Origin: Enoplosus armatus
Lineage: Eukaryota; Chordata; Actinopteri; Centrarchiformes; Enoplosidae
DNA length: 64,000 nucleotides
Direction of reading: 5' to 3'
NCBI RefSeq assembly: GCF_043641665.1
Contig: NC_092191.1
Coordinates: forward strand, 16,151,501-16,215,500
The notes beneath the pieces are model-generated. The model saw only the letters and a program-made list of their open reading frames with translations. It was not told where the DNA came from and did not search any database. The first letter of the stretch is position 1. Each line of letters opens with the position of its first letter. The translations under genes and the position numbers were made by a program. This document shows positions 51,465 through 64,000 of this stretch, in pieces.

Positions 51465-53819
51465 AACCAGACTTTTTTGTTCCAACAGACCACAGCCTCA
51501 GCTTTTATTGAATATCTGCTTTTATTTCACAATTTATGGTATCTAACATCCGCTTCCTTTAAAGTCTTGAACTTCACTTTGATTAAGATCCTCACTCTGA
51601 CATGATTAGAATGGTCTTGTGAAATTTTTATTATATTTATCACAAGAGCCATGACATTATAAAATGGAGGAGGCATTTTGATTGAATCCTGAGATGGAAG
51701 CAAAGAAAGCAGTAAAGGAAGGAAAAATGTAGCTGTGGTAATTCTGAGCAAAATGTTTGATTTGAATATCTGAACCTCAACGTTCGACAAGACACTATTC
51801 AATATGCAGTGTAGAAAGCATCATTCAATATGCCTCGGGGTCTCTAAAGCCTATGATTATTCCAATGAGTGCTTAAGAAATGTAGAGCATGGTGTGTAGC
51901 ATTATAAATCATTTGCATTTTGGAAGCCTAAATTACAGGTGGGCATAAAGAAAATGATCAAAGCAGGGAATAGGAGGATTCTGTCTGAATCTATCAAACT
52001 GCTGTTTTATAAGGTATGTCAAAGTGAGAAAGCCTCTGAAATGTTGAAGATAAATTGGAGCACCTTCCATAACCCTCTATGGAAGGTAAAACCAAAGAAT
52101 ATGTGGATTCTCAAATATCCATTCCACATGTCAAACTGTCTCAGTAGAGATTAGCACCACATGGAGCTGGGAGGTTAGAATTATCAGTAATCCTAAAATA
52201 TAGCTCATGATTTGTACCCCAAGAGTAGATGATTCCCAAGTGGTTGATCTAAATGAATAGTAAAATAAGAATTAGGGAGCATTTTTTATGAGACATTACT
52301 TTAATTTCCATTCATAAATCAACTTCAACAGCACATTGAATCAGAGAAAGGGGAAAAAAAAAAGGTTCTGGTCTTGCAATGTGAAAGCCAGCCTATGGTA
52401 CCCTTCCAACATAAGGCTACTAATTAAACATTTTTTCCTTTCAAGGCGTCCTTCAACATTTCAAAAGCACCATATCAAAGGGGCTTCAAAGTCAAAACCC
52501 CACTCTGAATTTTGAGGTGACAGAACAGCATACATATGAAGACAAGTGACTTGATGCACGGCCCCTGTCTTTGGTGCAGGACCAATGTGAGACAAAAATC
52601 ATGTCTGCTGCATGTTGCATACTAATGACTGTCACCGGAAAACCTAAAAAAAAACAAAGGCCTGGCTATACCCAGGCTGTATTCACTGACAAAAGCCTTT
52701 CCAGCATCCCCAAACTGACCAAAGTGGTTTGAACTGAGCTACTAAGCAACCACCACTGCCAGCTAAAGAGAACATGGATGATTGATGATTTAAATTGACC
52801 TTTATTTCGTTCCATGCATTATTTATAGCATTAAAGGTTTATTGATGAGCTACTGTGTGGTTAGAGGTGTGCTAGTATTTTGGCACTCAGTGTAGCGGGC
52901 TAAGAGCTATTGTGCAGGGGTTATAGAGGAGTCAGTGTAACAAGGTAAAACAGAGAAAGGGCAATAGAGTAGCATGTGTTCAGCAGGGTGCTGGAATTAA
53001 TATGGTTGATGTGAAAGTAGAGATTATTCTTAGCTGCAGCCCAGTGGCCACCCAGAATAAAGGAGGGGCCGTCATTGAAGGATATCCCTCGCTGACATCA
53101 GGAGTGTGGATATGAACGCACAAATCCCAGTAGATTTTCACTCCCTACAGCCTCCAGGCCATTCCTACTGGTTCAACTGTATACAGCCTTCGACAGCCTG
53201 CACAGTGACAAAGTCATATTTTGTCAGCACAACAACCATACAACAAGACGGCAACATAGATTTCCTGCAGATAGTAATCATGTTTTTTTACATAAAAAAG
53301 AGTTACACAAAGTTGCTTACTTGACATTACAGCTAATTAAGAGATTCCATCACTTACTTTTGTTGGGCTTTTTTATTTAATGTCTAATTGTATGAAATGG
53401 AAAAGCTAAGTTATATGTTACCCAAATGAATGTAGATGGGAGGTCTGCACAGAATCATAACGGATGATAAAATAGGCCATAACCACATTTCCCAAAGCAC
53501 TAAATACAAAATAAAACATTTGTTAAGAGACCCAACCTCATTAACTGCAAATAGAGTTGAGCTCTGTGTACTGGTGTAGCAGTGACCCCTTGGAAGCAAA
53601 GTAAGTACTTAATTATTATTGAATCATATGAACACATTTTCCAATTAGAAGAGTGAATGTTTGTCTTTTTCCTGTATACTGTAAAGCAAAACATACAGTA
53701 AACCACTGGGTGAGTCTGTTTCTTCCGATTTCTTCACCGGCCTTGTGCTTTAAGAATAATTACTCCAAGACTTGAAGCCTGGGATGTTTTTGTCAACTGG
53801 GAATTTAATGGACTTAATG
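51465..53819. other. Plain intron, no gene seen
   Basis: Sequence between the terminal-inverted-repeat element and direct-repeat copy B. It contains one ATTTGCAT octamer near 51909 and an A10 run near 52352. Confidence 0.5.
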
Positions 53820-54041
53820 AACTCTTTGTTAACGGAAGCTCAGGGTGCTCTGTGATTGCCTTCATCGCAGTCAGTTCTGCAACACTGATGATGGCTCATC
53901 CCAGTTGCACAACTCTAGTGATACATAGCCTGTGTGAACTCCTGTGATGCAATGTTGTGGGAGAATAAAAGGCAGACTGCAGCATGTTTATAAGCCAAGG
54001 TAGACTGGGGTGAGCTGAATGGGCATGAGGAAAAAAAGTTA
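53820..54041 (+). repeat. Diverged direct repeat, copy B
   Basis: This is the partner of the segment at 49340-49535. Its matching blocks are GAAGCTCAGGGTGCTCTGTG then ATTGCCTTCATCGCA, GATGCAATGTTGTGGGAGAA followed by GGCAGACTGCAGCATGT, and GAGCTGAATGGGCATGAGG with an A run. Copy B has about 25 extra bases between the first two blocks. The two copies are in the same orientation, about 4.5 kb apart. Confidence 0.65.
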
Positions 54042-56880
54042 GTGCAGCTACTGTAGGCAGACAGAGAACCCTGGACCCTTTTCTTTCTGTTGGAGGCTAG
54101 CTACTTCCCTCTGCTGCCTGTGTTTGTGCTAGGGTAGGCTAAACAGATAACTGATGTATCTCTGTACTGAATGTGCAGGGGTGAAATTGATATTGATCTT
54201 CTTATGTAATGCTCAGTAAGTCTCCCTTTAAATCCCTTTAAAGTTTGAATAAATGGTTCTATGGATTATACTGTATTAAAATATGTAGAGCCTTGGATTG
54301 CAAAGTTCAGCACAAAAAAAGTCAAACAATAGCAATAATACTACCTTATCTATAAAATCTATACTATACTACAATACACAGGACATAATCACATAGTTAA
54401 TGTTAAAGTTCATGAGCTTATTTGAGATCTACTTGCTAAACTGTACGTACATTTCAGTATCACACATTATATGCAGTTAAGGAACCTACGTGCATACCAG
54501 AGCTTTGATTCAAAGTATGAAAGGCTGTTTATCCACGTAGTCCGTGGGCAGACCGGGCCCCAGCAGCACACTTTCACTTTAAAGCTCCCCACAACATAAA
54601 GCCATAAATCTGAGCTTGCCCAGAGGTAAGAGCAACCAACACTAATTAACAGTAGCCGGATAAGAGGTCAAGGCCTGTGTCGTATTAGCGTGAGAAAACA
54701 CTATTTTTCAATTTACAGTATATACTGGTCTGGTGCGCTTTAAGCAATAAAGATTTAAGCTTGCAGTACCATGGGCATGAATACAACTATATTTACTGTG
54801 CACACAATAATGCATGTTTAAAACCATTATTCCAGTTGTATGAACATAAGGGCTTTCAAATGAGATGACTTAATTGTTTTTATACAACTGACACTTTGGA
54901 TACGATGACTGCCTCGGGGAATGTCCACAAAGCAAGATCGCTGATCCAAAGAAAAGCTCTATATAGGCACACTGCAGAGAATCGGTTTTCAATGAATATG
55001 TCTATCCCTGAAAAGGACTTTGGTCCAAGGACATAGTAAGCTCTGAGGAGGTCAGCTCTCCCTCTGTGCAGACCTGTGGGCCATTCTCTCACACTTTGAT
55101 CTGAGCTCTGATGATGGTGTGGCAGGCCCAGACTCAGGAGTGGAAGGATTAGAGGCAGGAGGGACACGGGCAGTGACAGCTTCCTTTGTATTCGTTTTAT
55201 CCTCATTTTGGGCGTAACGGTAGACAGCATGCAAACCAGTGGCTTCTCTAAGGTGTTTCTTTTTTTGGGTGTAAAATCCTCAACTCTTAAAAGAGAGATC
55301 AAAGGCAAAGCAGGCTCATTGATAACTGTATAATGGCTCACTTAAAGAGAACAGGCATTTCGCTGAGATGGGCGCGTGGTTCAAACTGCAAGCTATTAGT
55401 CATGCTGTCGGCTCATTTCCATATGTGTTTTATTGTCTCATGGGCAAAGGCTACTGCACCTACTCGCATTTATTGCACTCATGGTAGATTTAATGATATT
55501 CACACCTACGGCAAAAACAAAGGGCCTTGTATCTCTTAGTCTCTGTATGAAAAGGCTCTTGAAAGGTGACAATGTGAATGCACATTTCAGTTTTTCATGA
55601 GCTTTTAGATTTGCTTGTCTGGAACCATGTGAAGCTACATAAAAGCACAGCTGTCTCAGAAATAAGGATTATTACAGACTGAATATGAATTCAATAATGC
55701 TGACATGTTTTATGTAAGGTGACAAGGGATGTCACATTCAAATTTCTGGAACTACAGTATCACTGTAGGTGTAAGGTGGCAGTGTTGCCCTGTTCATCCC
55801 TGATCCTCCTACCCTGTTTGAGACTCCCGGTGGTCACCAGGTGTAAACACTGCATACAGGCAACTACGATGGGATGAACTGCAGCGAGGATGCCCTAGGA
55901 GACCTAACATCATCCCCTCTTCCCACATTTTCACTCATCTGAAAATGTACACACACAAAGCCCAGCAGCTGCCATCTAAACCTCATGGTCTCTTCTTTCC
56001 AACCACAAGGGGAGAGCACATAATACACCTGCCTTGTCACGTAGCAAACTTCCGTTATTCATGGCAGGTACAGGGATATGGGGTATCAACAGATGTGAAA
56101 GCGGTGGCAGGAGTGCTCCCCAAGGCTTGTTGCCATCTTCAAGTAGTCCTGTCACTTTTACACTACAGTGCAGGGTATGGATATAAAGTATGAGGCTGTA
56201 AAAGCAGTGTTTTGAAACATTGGGGCGTTAGTGGATTTATTGAGTGTAAAAGCCTTCTGACGGATTGCCTGTTCAAAGTATCCACCTTTAAATCCCAAAG
56301 GAGATTTATTTCACCAAGTGTCCAAGCCTAATCAAATTCTCCCCTCAGACACTAGCTGTATACAAGTTAGACTCCTTTTGTATCCTCATACACTCACATA
56401 CATATCATCAGCATTGAGAATATACACAGAGATATGAAGGAGTGAGGGTGTATTGTGTGAGTGCATGAGGATGTGGTCATCATTAAGGTGTTTAATAGAC
56501 CATGACGCCTGTAGGACCTGACAGGCAAGCTGGGCAGAGTGGAGGACCCAGAGAGAGGGTCACCTTCATGTAGAGACAGCTCTGTCACACTGGGGCCATG
56601 AAGGGAGCCACTCTGCTACCCTGGCCTGGCCCAGACGATACATGTCTATGGCCAGCCAAGCAGAACAACAAATCGCCCACCTCCAGCAAACTTCAACAAA
56701 AAATAAAGACAAAAACAGACTCAGAGAGAATTTAGGCATTAGATAGAAATGGTACTTCCAAGCTGCTTCATAAGGTAACTGTATAGTTGCTTATCTAGAT
56801 GCAAAATCATCCTTATTAATAGGAATATGAAGACTCATACTTACTTTTACACAATTATGTTTTTTTGATTTGTACACGTT

Positions 56881-56942
56881 CAGTACCCACGTGCTACAAA
56901 AAAGAACAGAAGAGTAACCAAAGCCAATACACGTGGGTGCTG
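56881..56942. other. Inverted repeat with a CACGTG E-box in each arm
   Basis: The left arm CAGTACCCACGTG (56881-56893) and the reverse complement of the right arm (56930-56942), CAGCACCCACGTG, agree at 12 of 13 positions. The arms are 36 bp apart. Each contains the palindromic CACGTG core, the class bound by bHLH factors. It could form a hairpin, be a paired binding site, or be the relic ends of a short element. Confidence 0.6.
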
Positions 56943-58118
56943 TCTTTTTAATCTTTTACTTTGACTCATATAGAGAGACAATTTGAACAACACAGAAAAT
57001 GGTTAAAAAAAAAAACCCACTGTAAATATATGCAAGGCAGAAGTAACAGAAAGAGCATGTAGGTCTTGCCTGCTACTATCTGTGTATATGAAATTTTTGT
57101 TAAATGCAGTCAAATCCCAGAGCCACATTACAAAGTGGTGCTATCTCGGTCTGAGCACAGGTGCATCTCTAAATGAGGAGGAATGAGGAGAGACCCAGAG
57201 CCCACCAACATCCCAAATGAAAGAGGGGGGACATGCCACTCAAGGTCATGGTGAATTGCAGGAGCATTGGCACTGCAGATTGATTGGGAGTACTGGGAGC
57301 AGCTGGCTGAGAGGAAACAGGAAGGTGACTGAGGGAATCACCAGGTGGCTGAATTATGACATCGTCCATCCAGCTCTTTGTATCTCCCATGCAGACTTAG
57401 TGCTGGTTTGAAGTGGTCCTGCCATGTGCCGCCTGCCTCTGGAATGATATCTGATTTCCATGTGAGGTAATATCTCATAGTAGAGTGTACCGCTTGGTCA
57501 GAAACTAGAGTTGTTGCTGGGGTTTGATTTGAGGTATATGGATAACTTTTCCACAAATGGCCAGAGGATAATACAGCTAATTACAGTTTTCTAAATGTGG
57601 AGTTCATCATGAATATTGATAAAGCATTAATTAGTTACTAAAACTGGAAAACCATTTTCTCTGCACCAAATACATCACATGTTTTTGGAGCAAAAATGTA
57701 CTGCATCACTTTATAGGAATGAGGATTCATATTCTACTGCAATAAATAATGTAACCAAACAATCAGGTCACTCAGGAAATGTCTTTTCTTTGGAAACAAC
57801 AGAAAACACTGGAGCAGGATATGGTATGTTTATCTATAACATCTCTTTATCAATAATGTAACACAAAACAACCCAGAGAAGCCTGATTCGTATTTAGTGT
57901 GGATCCTAATGATGCTTGGATAAGAGACCATCATGTAGGTCATCATCATTATGCCTGATGGAGCTCTATGCCAAACACATACGCATTTCCTTATGACTCA
58001 GCCTTCTTCTGGAAGAGCCAAGGACTCTTACAGAACCGGGCTCAGGTGGGGAGCCAATTATTCCTTGCATTAGGAATCTGGAGCCTTGATGGCCTTGATT
58101 AAGCCAAAGCAATCTGAT

Positions 58119-58153
58119 GTGTGTGTGTGTATATATATAAATATATATATATA
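58119..58153. repeat. (GT)n(AT)n compound microsatellite
   Basis: About six GT units pass into AT units with one AA interruption, 35 bp. Confidence 0.93.
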
Positions 58154-59043
58154 ATCATCACTGATCACTGATTGGGAAACACTGCAGTGCGCTTGTTCTT
58201 TTAATTGCTCATTGCGAGTCCAGATAAAACGAATGCCCAAAGCAAATGTGCTGAAACCTTTGCTTGTGCCCCTCTACTAGACATATCTAAAAATGATTGT
58301 GCACACATTTATTTTGTTCCATGTTCTCCATCTAAAGCTCTTTGCTCTCCTGTAAGACCTTAACGATAAAGAGCCCCAGATTTGATTCCATGCATATTGT
58401 CATTATCAGGGGTTTATGGATGTGACATTAGATATTGAGCTGAGAGAGATTTGGAGGTTATCTGGCATTCCAAGCTGTGTGCAAAAAAGTCAAACCATGA
58501 AACGAGATTCACCCGTGTGTTTGCTCCGGCAGGCACTTCAGTCAGTGTGTGGCATGGTGACTAAATCTTTGGGCTTTCTAGATGCATCTGTATGTGAAAT
58601 GAAAAAGGTGGATATAGGTACAGTAATAGCTGTTTTAAATTTAAATCTGTTCTATGGTCCTGACAGTTGTGGCATCATTCATAAAAGGCAAGTGTGACAT
58701 TTACGATATCAAGGTCACTGGTTGACAATGAAAGAAATGTTTAATGTGCTAAATTACCCAATGAAATGATTACTTCAGTAGGCCTACTTCATAATGATTT
58801 AATGCTAACATGTCGTATAATTTTTTAATTAACTTGGAACAGCAGAGAAAGTGGAAGGTGGGGGTGTAACTCAAGGACTAGCTGCACATTCAAAATCTGG
58901 TGTCCGGTATTCAGCTGCTAAATGCTTTCTCTATCACAAATTAAATCAATAATAAACTACATGCCCGTTGAGAAATGGCCTGTTTCTTGCACACTGCAGA
59001 CCATTCAGGAAAATGTTAAATGCAGGGTCAACAACAAGGCCAG

Positions 59044-59065
59044 CCCCCCCCCCCCCCCCCCCCCC
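59044..59065 (+). repeat. C22 homopolymer
   Basis: Twenty-two consecutive C. This is exceptionally long, and its length is likely unreliable in the assembly. Confidence 0.95.
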
Positions 59066-61009
59066 TCAAAATATTATGAACCAGAAAAATAATCGTGATA
59101 AGTAAATTTGAATTCTCAGTCAGAACACAAATGTCACTGCCAGTAGAGGGGATAAAACATTTGGTGGGGCAGAAATAAGTATCTTACACCTCTGTGGCAA
59201 TCTCCAGCGTCAAAGCATGACAATCCTGCAGTGTTAGAGCTAATATATTTCTCTCATAAACCTGTGCAAGGTGCTGCATTACCTCCTGAATTGCTGAGTA
59301 GGCCTAGATTGTGAGAAGATAAAATTGGGAGTCAATCAGCTCAGGCCAGGCACAGTGCGTCAGCCCTCGTTAGCTGTGACCTTGGGAGATAATAATGGCA
59401 CTAAACTGGGTGTATGTGTGGGGTAATAGCGCCGTGATTAAAGAATTATGTAGGAGAGCATAAACATTGGCGTGTCTGCCAATGCACACAATCATCACCT
59501 GAGCCCGCGGGAAGACTGCTGTGGTTTTGATAACAAAATGATGAGGGGGCAAGACTTGGAACTTGAGTCTTAAGAATTTGGTATTGAATCTGTATTGAGT
59601 CTGTCCTGGTGTTCTCATAAATATGCATAAATATGAACTGGCCAATTGGTCAACACAGCATGCACTGTTCCCAGTTTGCTGTCATCAAACCAAACAATGC
59701 TGATCATAAATATGTGCCAAGCAGATGGGGACTACAATAAATATTCATTTCTGACTTTATACATATCGTGGATGTAGACATGCAGTTGTGCACTTCTGAA
59801 CCACACAAAGAACTACAAACACTCCCAAGGCTCCCAATAGCTGTCAGCTCTCTGCCTTATGCATTCTCTTTGATAAAACACACAGGAACCAATGCATTAA
59901 CAAAACACAGGAAAGAGTTATGCTCAGTGTTTTTTAAGGTTAGGAAAAGGCTTGCTATGACAAATTAGAAGAAAACCTGCAGTGAATAACTGTAAATAAT
60001 CTCAGAGCCGAGACAAGAACTAGCTTCATGGCATTATTCAAGTCCCAGTTTGTGCACAACAAAAAAAGTAAAAAACAAAAGGTCAACTACAAGATGAAGT
60101 TTAAGAAGATTAAAACTTATTTAAGGTGATATGATTAAACTGTTACCTTCTCTTTTTCCAAAGAGGAACACTTTTTAAATCAAGTCATTCTCTCATCACA
60201 CAACACTAACAAAATATCATTAATAGACCAAAGATTTCAGTCTGTATATCGTTCACCATTTCCTTCTTCTGCAGAGAATTCTTATTTTAATTGTACAGAA
60301 GCAATAACTACCTAGCATTAATTAGAAGGGGTAGCTTTTAATATCAGTGCATATGGGAGTCTAATAAAGAGCTGATTTTGCAGTTTTTATTTCCTTGTAT
60401 GTCTGTTGTGTATAAACAAAACATTAGGCGAAAAGAGCAACTTGATAAACAGTTAGAAAGCCCTTTAGCAGCCTGCCAGACTACTAATTTGTATGTCTGA
60501 ATGTGTTAATGTAATGTACTCTCCTCTAACTTCATGTTTGGTGTCATGCTCATAATTAGCACTTATTCAGTGTAAAAGCTACAAATAACCACATTAATAA
60601 TTACTTGGGTATCATTCATCTTTATCTGAGATGCCATCTGATTTCTCCCCGTGAAAACATTTCATGTGTACAGCCAGAGCGAGAGAGAATGTCCCCAGTG
60701 TGTCAAACCACGACAGAGAGACCTTGTACTTCAACCAAACACATCTGTAAGAACGGGGACTGTGATTGAAGGATAATTGGGTGTGAGCTTGTTGAAATGG
60801 AACCCTGTGATAGACCAGGAAATTCCAGTTTCATGGACACGGCCCTGGCAAGGTCGACATTGGGTTCAACACCTGGCTTCATAAAAGCCACAAATGAAAG
60901 ACTGCGAGAAAGAGCTTTGAAGCCAAGGAACTAGATTCAACATTGGAGTAAAACTAAGACTCACATCTGTGGCGGAGATACTAACCCGATTAATACATCA
61001 CATGTTCAC

Positions 61010-61230
61010 AATGGCGGTTTGCTTCATCATGTTGTTTCTTTCTTAATACATAACCGTCCAAGAGAAGCTTATTCTCTGATGAAGAGTCATGTTAAACGTC
61101 TCGCCTTGTAACTTTAATTAAGTGCATTAAAAAGGAACGCACAGATTCAGCTTTCTCATTACTATTCACTCAATAATAATTAAAATATCCATCTGTGAGT
61201 GTTAAATTGAAAATGTTGTCAGGCGTATCA
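61010..61230. promoter_or_regulatory. Candidate conserved non-coding element
   Basis: AT-rich but non-repetitive. Contains CTTTAATTAAGTGCATTAAA, CAATAATAATTAAAATA and GTTAAATTGAAAATG. Several homeodomain-type sites lie within 200 bp. Confidence 0.2.
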
Positions 61231-61476
61231 CATAATGTGCCACCAAGATTTGTGGACCAGTTGGAGGTAGAAGATGACTGTGATGATTTGTACATGACTA
61301 TGATATAAAAAGCTTTCCCTGGTTATTCACTTTTATACGCTGTTTGGATAGTCCCACCCACTCCAAGGGACTACGAGGATGACCAAACACACCAGAGCAG
61401 CATGAGCCATTACCTTGGGGATAGTGCTGCATTAGTAATGAGATGACAGAGTGTGACAGCTCTGTCCGGCTTCACT

Positions 61477-61477
<1 letters not shown>

Positions 61478-61507
<30 letters not shown>
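61478..61507. repeat. (AC)15 microsatellite
   Basis: Uninterrupted AC run of 30 bp. Confidence 0.96.
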
Positions 61508-61509
<2 letters not shown>

Positions 61510-62879
61510 TTGGCTGGACTGATTCTGCATGGTAATTAACCATAATGATGTAAACAAGAACTCATTCCACCAAGGTCTGCTGCCGATGAACAGCAATCTG
61601 TTACAGTATCTGTGAGATTGCTGAGATTTACTCTGTTGAGGAGCAACTGTCAGGCTACGATAGAGGCCTGCTTTGCATATAATGTATTTCACATCCTCCT
61701 TTCCCGCTCAGCTCCTTTGATCAAAGGAAAAGCATTTATCAAGTTGTGGAGGAAATGTTTGAGGACACTAGTGTCTCAGACTCAAGCACAACTCTAAACA
61801 GATGTGAGCCCACTAGAGGACAAAAGCAGGCTTTCAGGTGTACAGCAAGGACAAGGTTATTTTTGTTGAAACGTTGTATGTGTTGGTTTAGCTGAGGAGG
61901 CTTCAAAGCAAACAAGATGTCCATGTTCTGTCTCTACTCAAGTTTTTCTCTTGTCGGAAATAATGTGATTCAAAAGTAGCCTCCCTCAGGCAAATGACTT
62001 GAGAAAATCAGCATTGTTGCAAATGACTCCCAATGCTGCACTTTATGTGAGATGTTGCTCATCAGAACGAATTGTCAATAACTATTCTTTCCTGAGGTGG
62101 ATCCCTAAGCTTTTCAAACCAGGGGTAAGAGATGAGTCTTTCCTGTTGTAAAGCAGAGACAAAGACAGAAATGCCTTTTAATCTCCTGGATTGCCCACAT
62201 TCTTCAGGTATGTTTAATTAATGCATGCTTATTGTCGTGTTCTTGTCTGATGGCGTATGGCAGGAACGACATCTGTTTAATCAACAACTTCCTCCGACAG
62301 TCCCTCAGTTGGGTGCGAGCTGTCGTTTCTATTCTCAGATGGTACCACAGAGGGATATGAGCCTCATAGAAATTCAGGAGACCGTCTCCAGGAGCTCCTC
62401 ACAGCCAGATACAGCGGCAGAGAAAAACAGTGCTGAGCCCGAGTCTTATACTGCTTGACTGTGCTATAGTACTTAACTTATTTGAAGAGCCTTTATTATT
62501 GTCAGAGCATATTAATCTAGAATAGAACCGCTGCCATTTCCCTCACAGAACATCTAGGTGGAGTAGCCTTTGTAGGAGACAGGGTTCCATCTTTGCTGTG
62601 ATTGCTATGGGGTTCCTGTGCTTGTAATCAAGACACTAGCATGCTCACATCAGCCCACTACACGTAGACACACTGGAGATCACCTCTTCAATCCCCATCA
62701 ACTGTGATTACCCCTCTCGAGGTGTGTGGAAATGTCACATTTTACATATCCTAATATTTCACCTCACATAAAGTTTCTACAGTCTTCCCTGGAGTGAAGG
62801 GAATGTCAAGGGAAGGTGATGTGGCAGGGCTGCCCCCCTTTCCATTTCCCAGACCTGATCTCCTCCTGCTGTGGTTGCC

Positions 62880-63090
62880 TCCGTTTGAATGAGGGCACTG
62901 GGGTAATTGGGGCTCCAATGGCCATTAACTTAGACTAGGTGGCAGACCACCACAACCACTATCAATATAATTGGATCTAATTGGCCCAGTGTTGCCAATG
63001 ATTCGGATCAGACAAATAGCAATGCTAATTTAAATGGCGGTGTGACCTTTTGAAAGCTTCAGTCTAATTAACCTTTGGAGATGCATGCAG
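62880..63090. promoter_or_regulatory. Candidate conserved non-coding element
   Basis: This stretch is dense in TAATTG/CAATTA words (four within about 140 bp) and also has CCATTA, AACCACT (RUNX-like), GTGTGACCTTTTG and TAATTAACCTTTGG. It has no simple repeat and mixed composition, as developmental enhancers often do. Conservation is not demonstrated. Confidence 0.25.
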
Positions 63091-64000
63091 GTACTGTATG
63101 TGGAAGTGGGGTACGAGTAACTACTGGCTGACTGGCCACAGAGAGGACTGGGTTATAATCACATATTGTAGCTAATCGCTGATTAGGGGACACCCTGAAG
63201 TCCTCTGCAGCACATACTGTACTCAATTTTTTTTCTTATTCGAGCTAGACAACTGGTTCTACAATAGACCCTCAATTGGATTAACACTGTGATAAACAAT
63301 GTTCCAATGCTTACTCCTTGACAAAGGGAACCAAAACAAACCTAAGTAGTAAAGCATGATATCCAGGTAAAACAGAATAAATTTAAATTTAAATAAACAA
63401 ATAAACTAAATCTGTAGTTGATATATTGCCAATATTCTTACTTTTACTGTACATGCGAGACAAAAAAATGGGGAAAATAGTGTTAGCATTGTCTCTGTCT
63501 TTCACAGCATTTAGCCTTCATACTCTTCTGTGACATGTGGGGCTTTATCTTCATAAAGCACAGGTGCATGCTGCACAGTGCAGCAGTCAAATGTGCACAA
63601 CTCTACTAAAAACTGATATTTGGTAAAAATCTTGGTAATACGTGAACAATAGGCATGGTCTGTGGGTCACCCTTTTTCCTTCACTTTGACAACTGTGCGA
63701 CATAATTGCAGCTGGCTGTGAAGGTCCGTTTAGGGTCCACAGTTCATCTGCAAATTAAGTTCTCCAAATATTGTCATAAAGAAAATGAGCTTGGATTCTT
63801 CTGTGGAGGAATTTAATGTAATACTGTGTGATATACACACAAAGACCAACTGCGTTGTGTAAGCAGATCAGCAGTAAAGCTCTCATTCTTCTATCCCAAT
63901 TAATGGCACAGTTTACTTTGCTATGATCAGAAGCCAAGTATGTGCACAATCAAGCCTCTATACTTCTCTCAGCCATTATATAATTAAATCTGGAGTCGCT

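Larger units (their letters stand above)
33341..64000 (-). other. macrod2: macrod2 intron, upstream (5') of the exon, partial
   Basis: This interval precedes the acceptor of the macrod2 exon on the minus strand and runs off the right edge. The acceptor side has a good pyrimidine tract at 33343-33360 (purines on the plus strand). The preceding exon should end in codons for STGIY plus the first base of a Gly codon, and no such sequence was found up to 64000. FLRT3, which lies inside a MACROD2 intron in mammals, would appear as an open frame of about 1.9 kb. None exists here. Confidence 0.72.
54042..64000. other. Plain intron, no gene seen
   Basis: Besides the microsatellites, C22 tract, hairpin and enhancer-like stretches listed separately, I see no exon or mobile element. 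A 153-codon minus-strand frame at 54880-55341 looks accidental. Confidence 0.5.

Noticed and set aside
54880..55341. 153-codon minus-strand frame with an overlapping 60-codon frame (55052-55234) of more protein-like composition
   Set aside because: Two overlapping frames compete, neither has splice sites or a recognised family, and its position upstream of the macro-domain exon does not fit any macrod2 exon I know.
1..64000. Search for tRNA genes, tRNA-headed SINEs, CRISPR arrays and nested FLRT3
   Set aside because: No GGTTCGA-type B box with a matching A box, no regularly spaced repeats, and no long open frame of the kind FLRT3 would show.

Overview
This window looks like intronic DNA from a ray-finned fish, probably a percomorph. 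It is AT-rich and mostly CpG-poor, with no open frame longer than about 195 codons and no bacterial-style gene packing. It carries many dinucleotide microsatellites and old mobile-element remnants of kinds familiar from teleost genomes: a Tc1-like transposase relic, an L2-type LINE/SINE 3' tail ending in an (ATTG)n tract, and two dispersed repeats I recognise from memory of teleost sequence.

The one real gene feature is a 74-nt exon on the minus strand at 33267-33340. It has a pyrimidine-rich acceptor and a GT donor. It encodes the macro-domain stretch that reads FPNEPAADIALNTVKSW, which matches MACROD2 (mono-ADP-ribosyl hydrolase) much better than MACROD1. MACROD2 is known for enormous introns, so the rest of the window is best read as parts of two macrod2 introns: the upstream (5') intron at 33341-64000 and the downstream (3') intron at 1-33266. 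I looked for the flanking exons (the one ending in STGIYG and the one encoding the last macro-domain strand) and did not find them.

Layout: 1-25 kb is plain intron with microsatellites and a few homeodomain/POU-motif-rich stretches that could be conserved non-coding elements. 25.1-30.5 kb holds the LINE/SINE tail, two teleost repeats, an unexplained minus-strand coding-like stretch (28232-28509) and a GT/G-rich tandem duplication. 33.3 kb has the exon. 36.4-37.9 kb has an unexplained run of minus-strand open frames. 42.5-43.0 kb has the decayed Tc1 transposase. 49.3-54.1 kb has a diverged direct repeat flanking a 684-bp terminal-inverted-repeat element (50776-51459). 54-64 kb is again plain intron with a CACGTG hairpin, a C22 tract and enhancer-like AT/homeobox-rich stretches.

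No tRNA, rRNA, CRISPR or prokaryotic features were seen. Conservation claims for the candidate regulatory stretches are visual impressions only and need alignment to other fish genomes.
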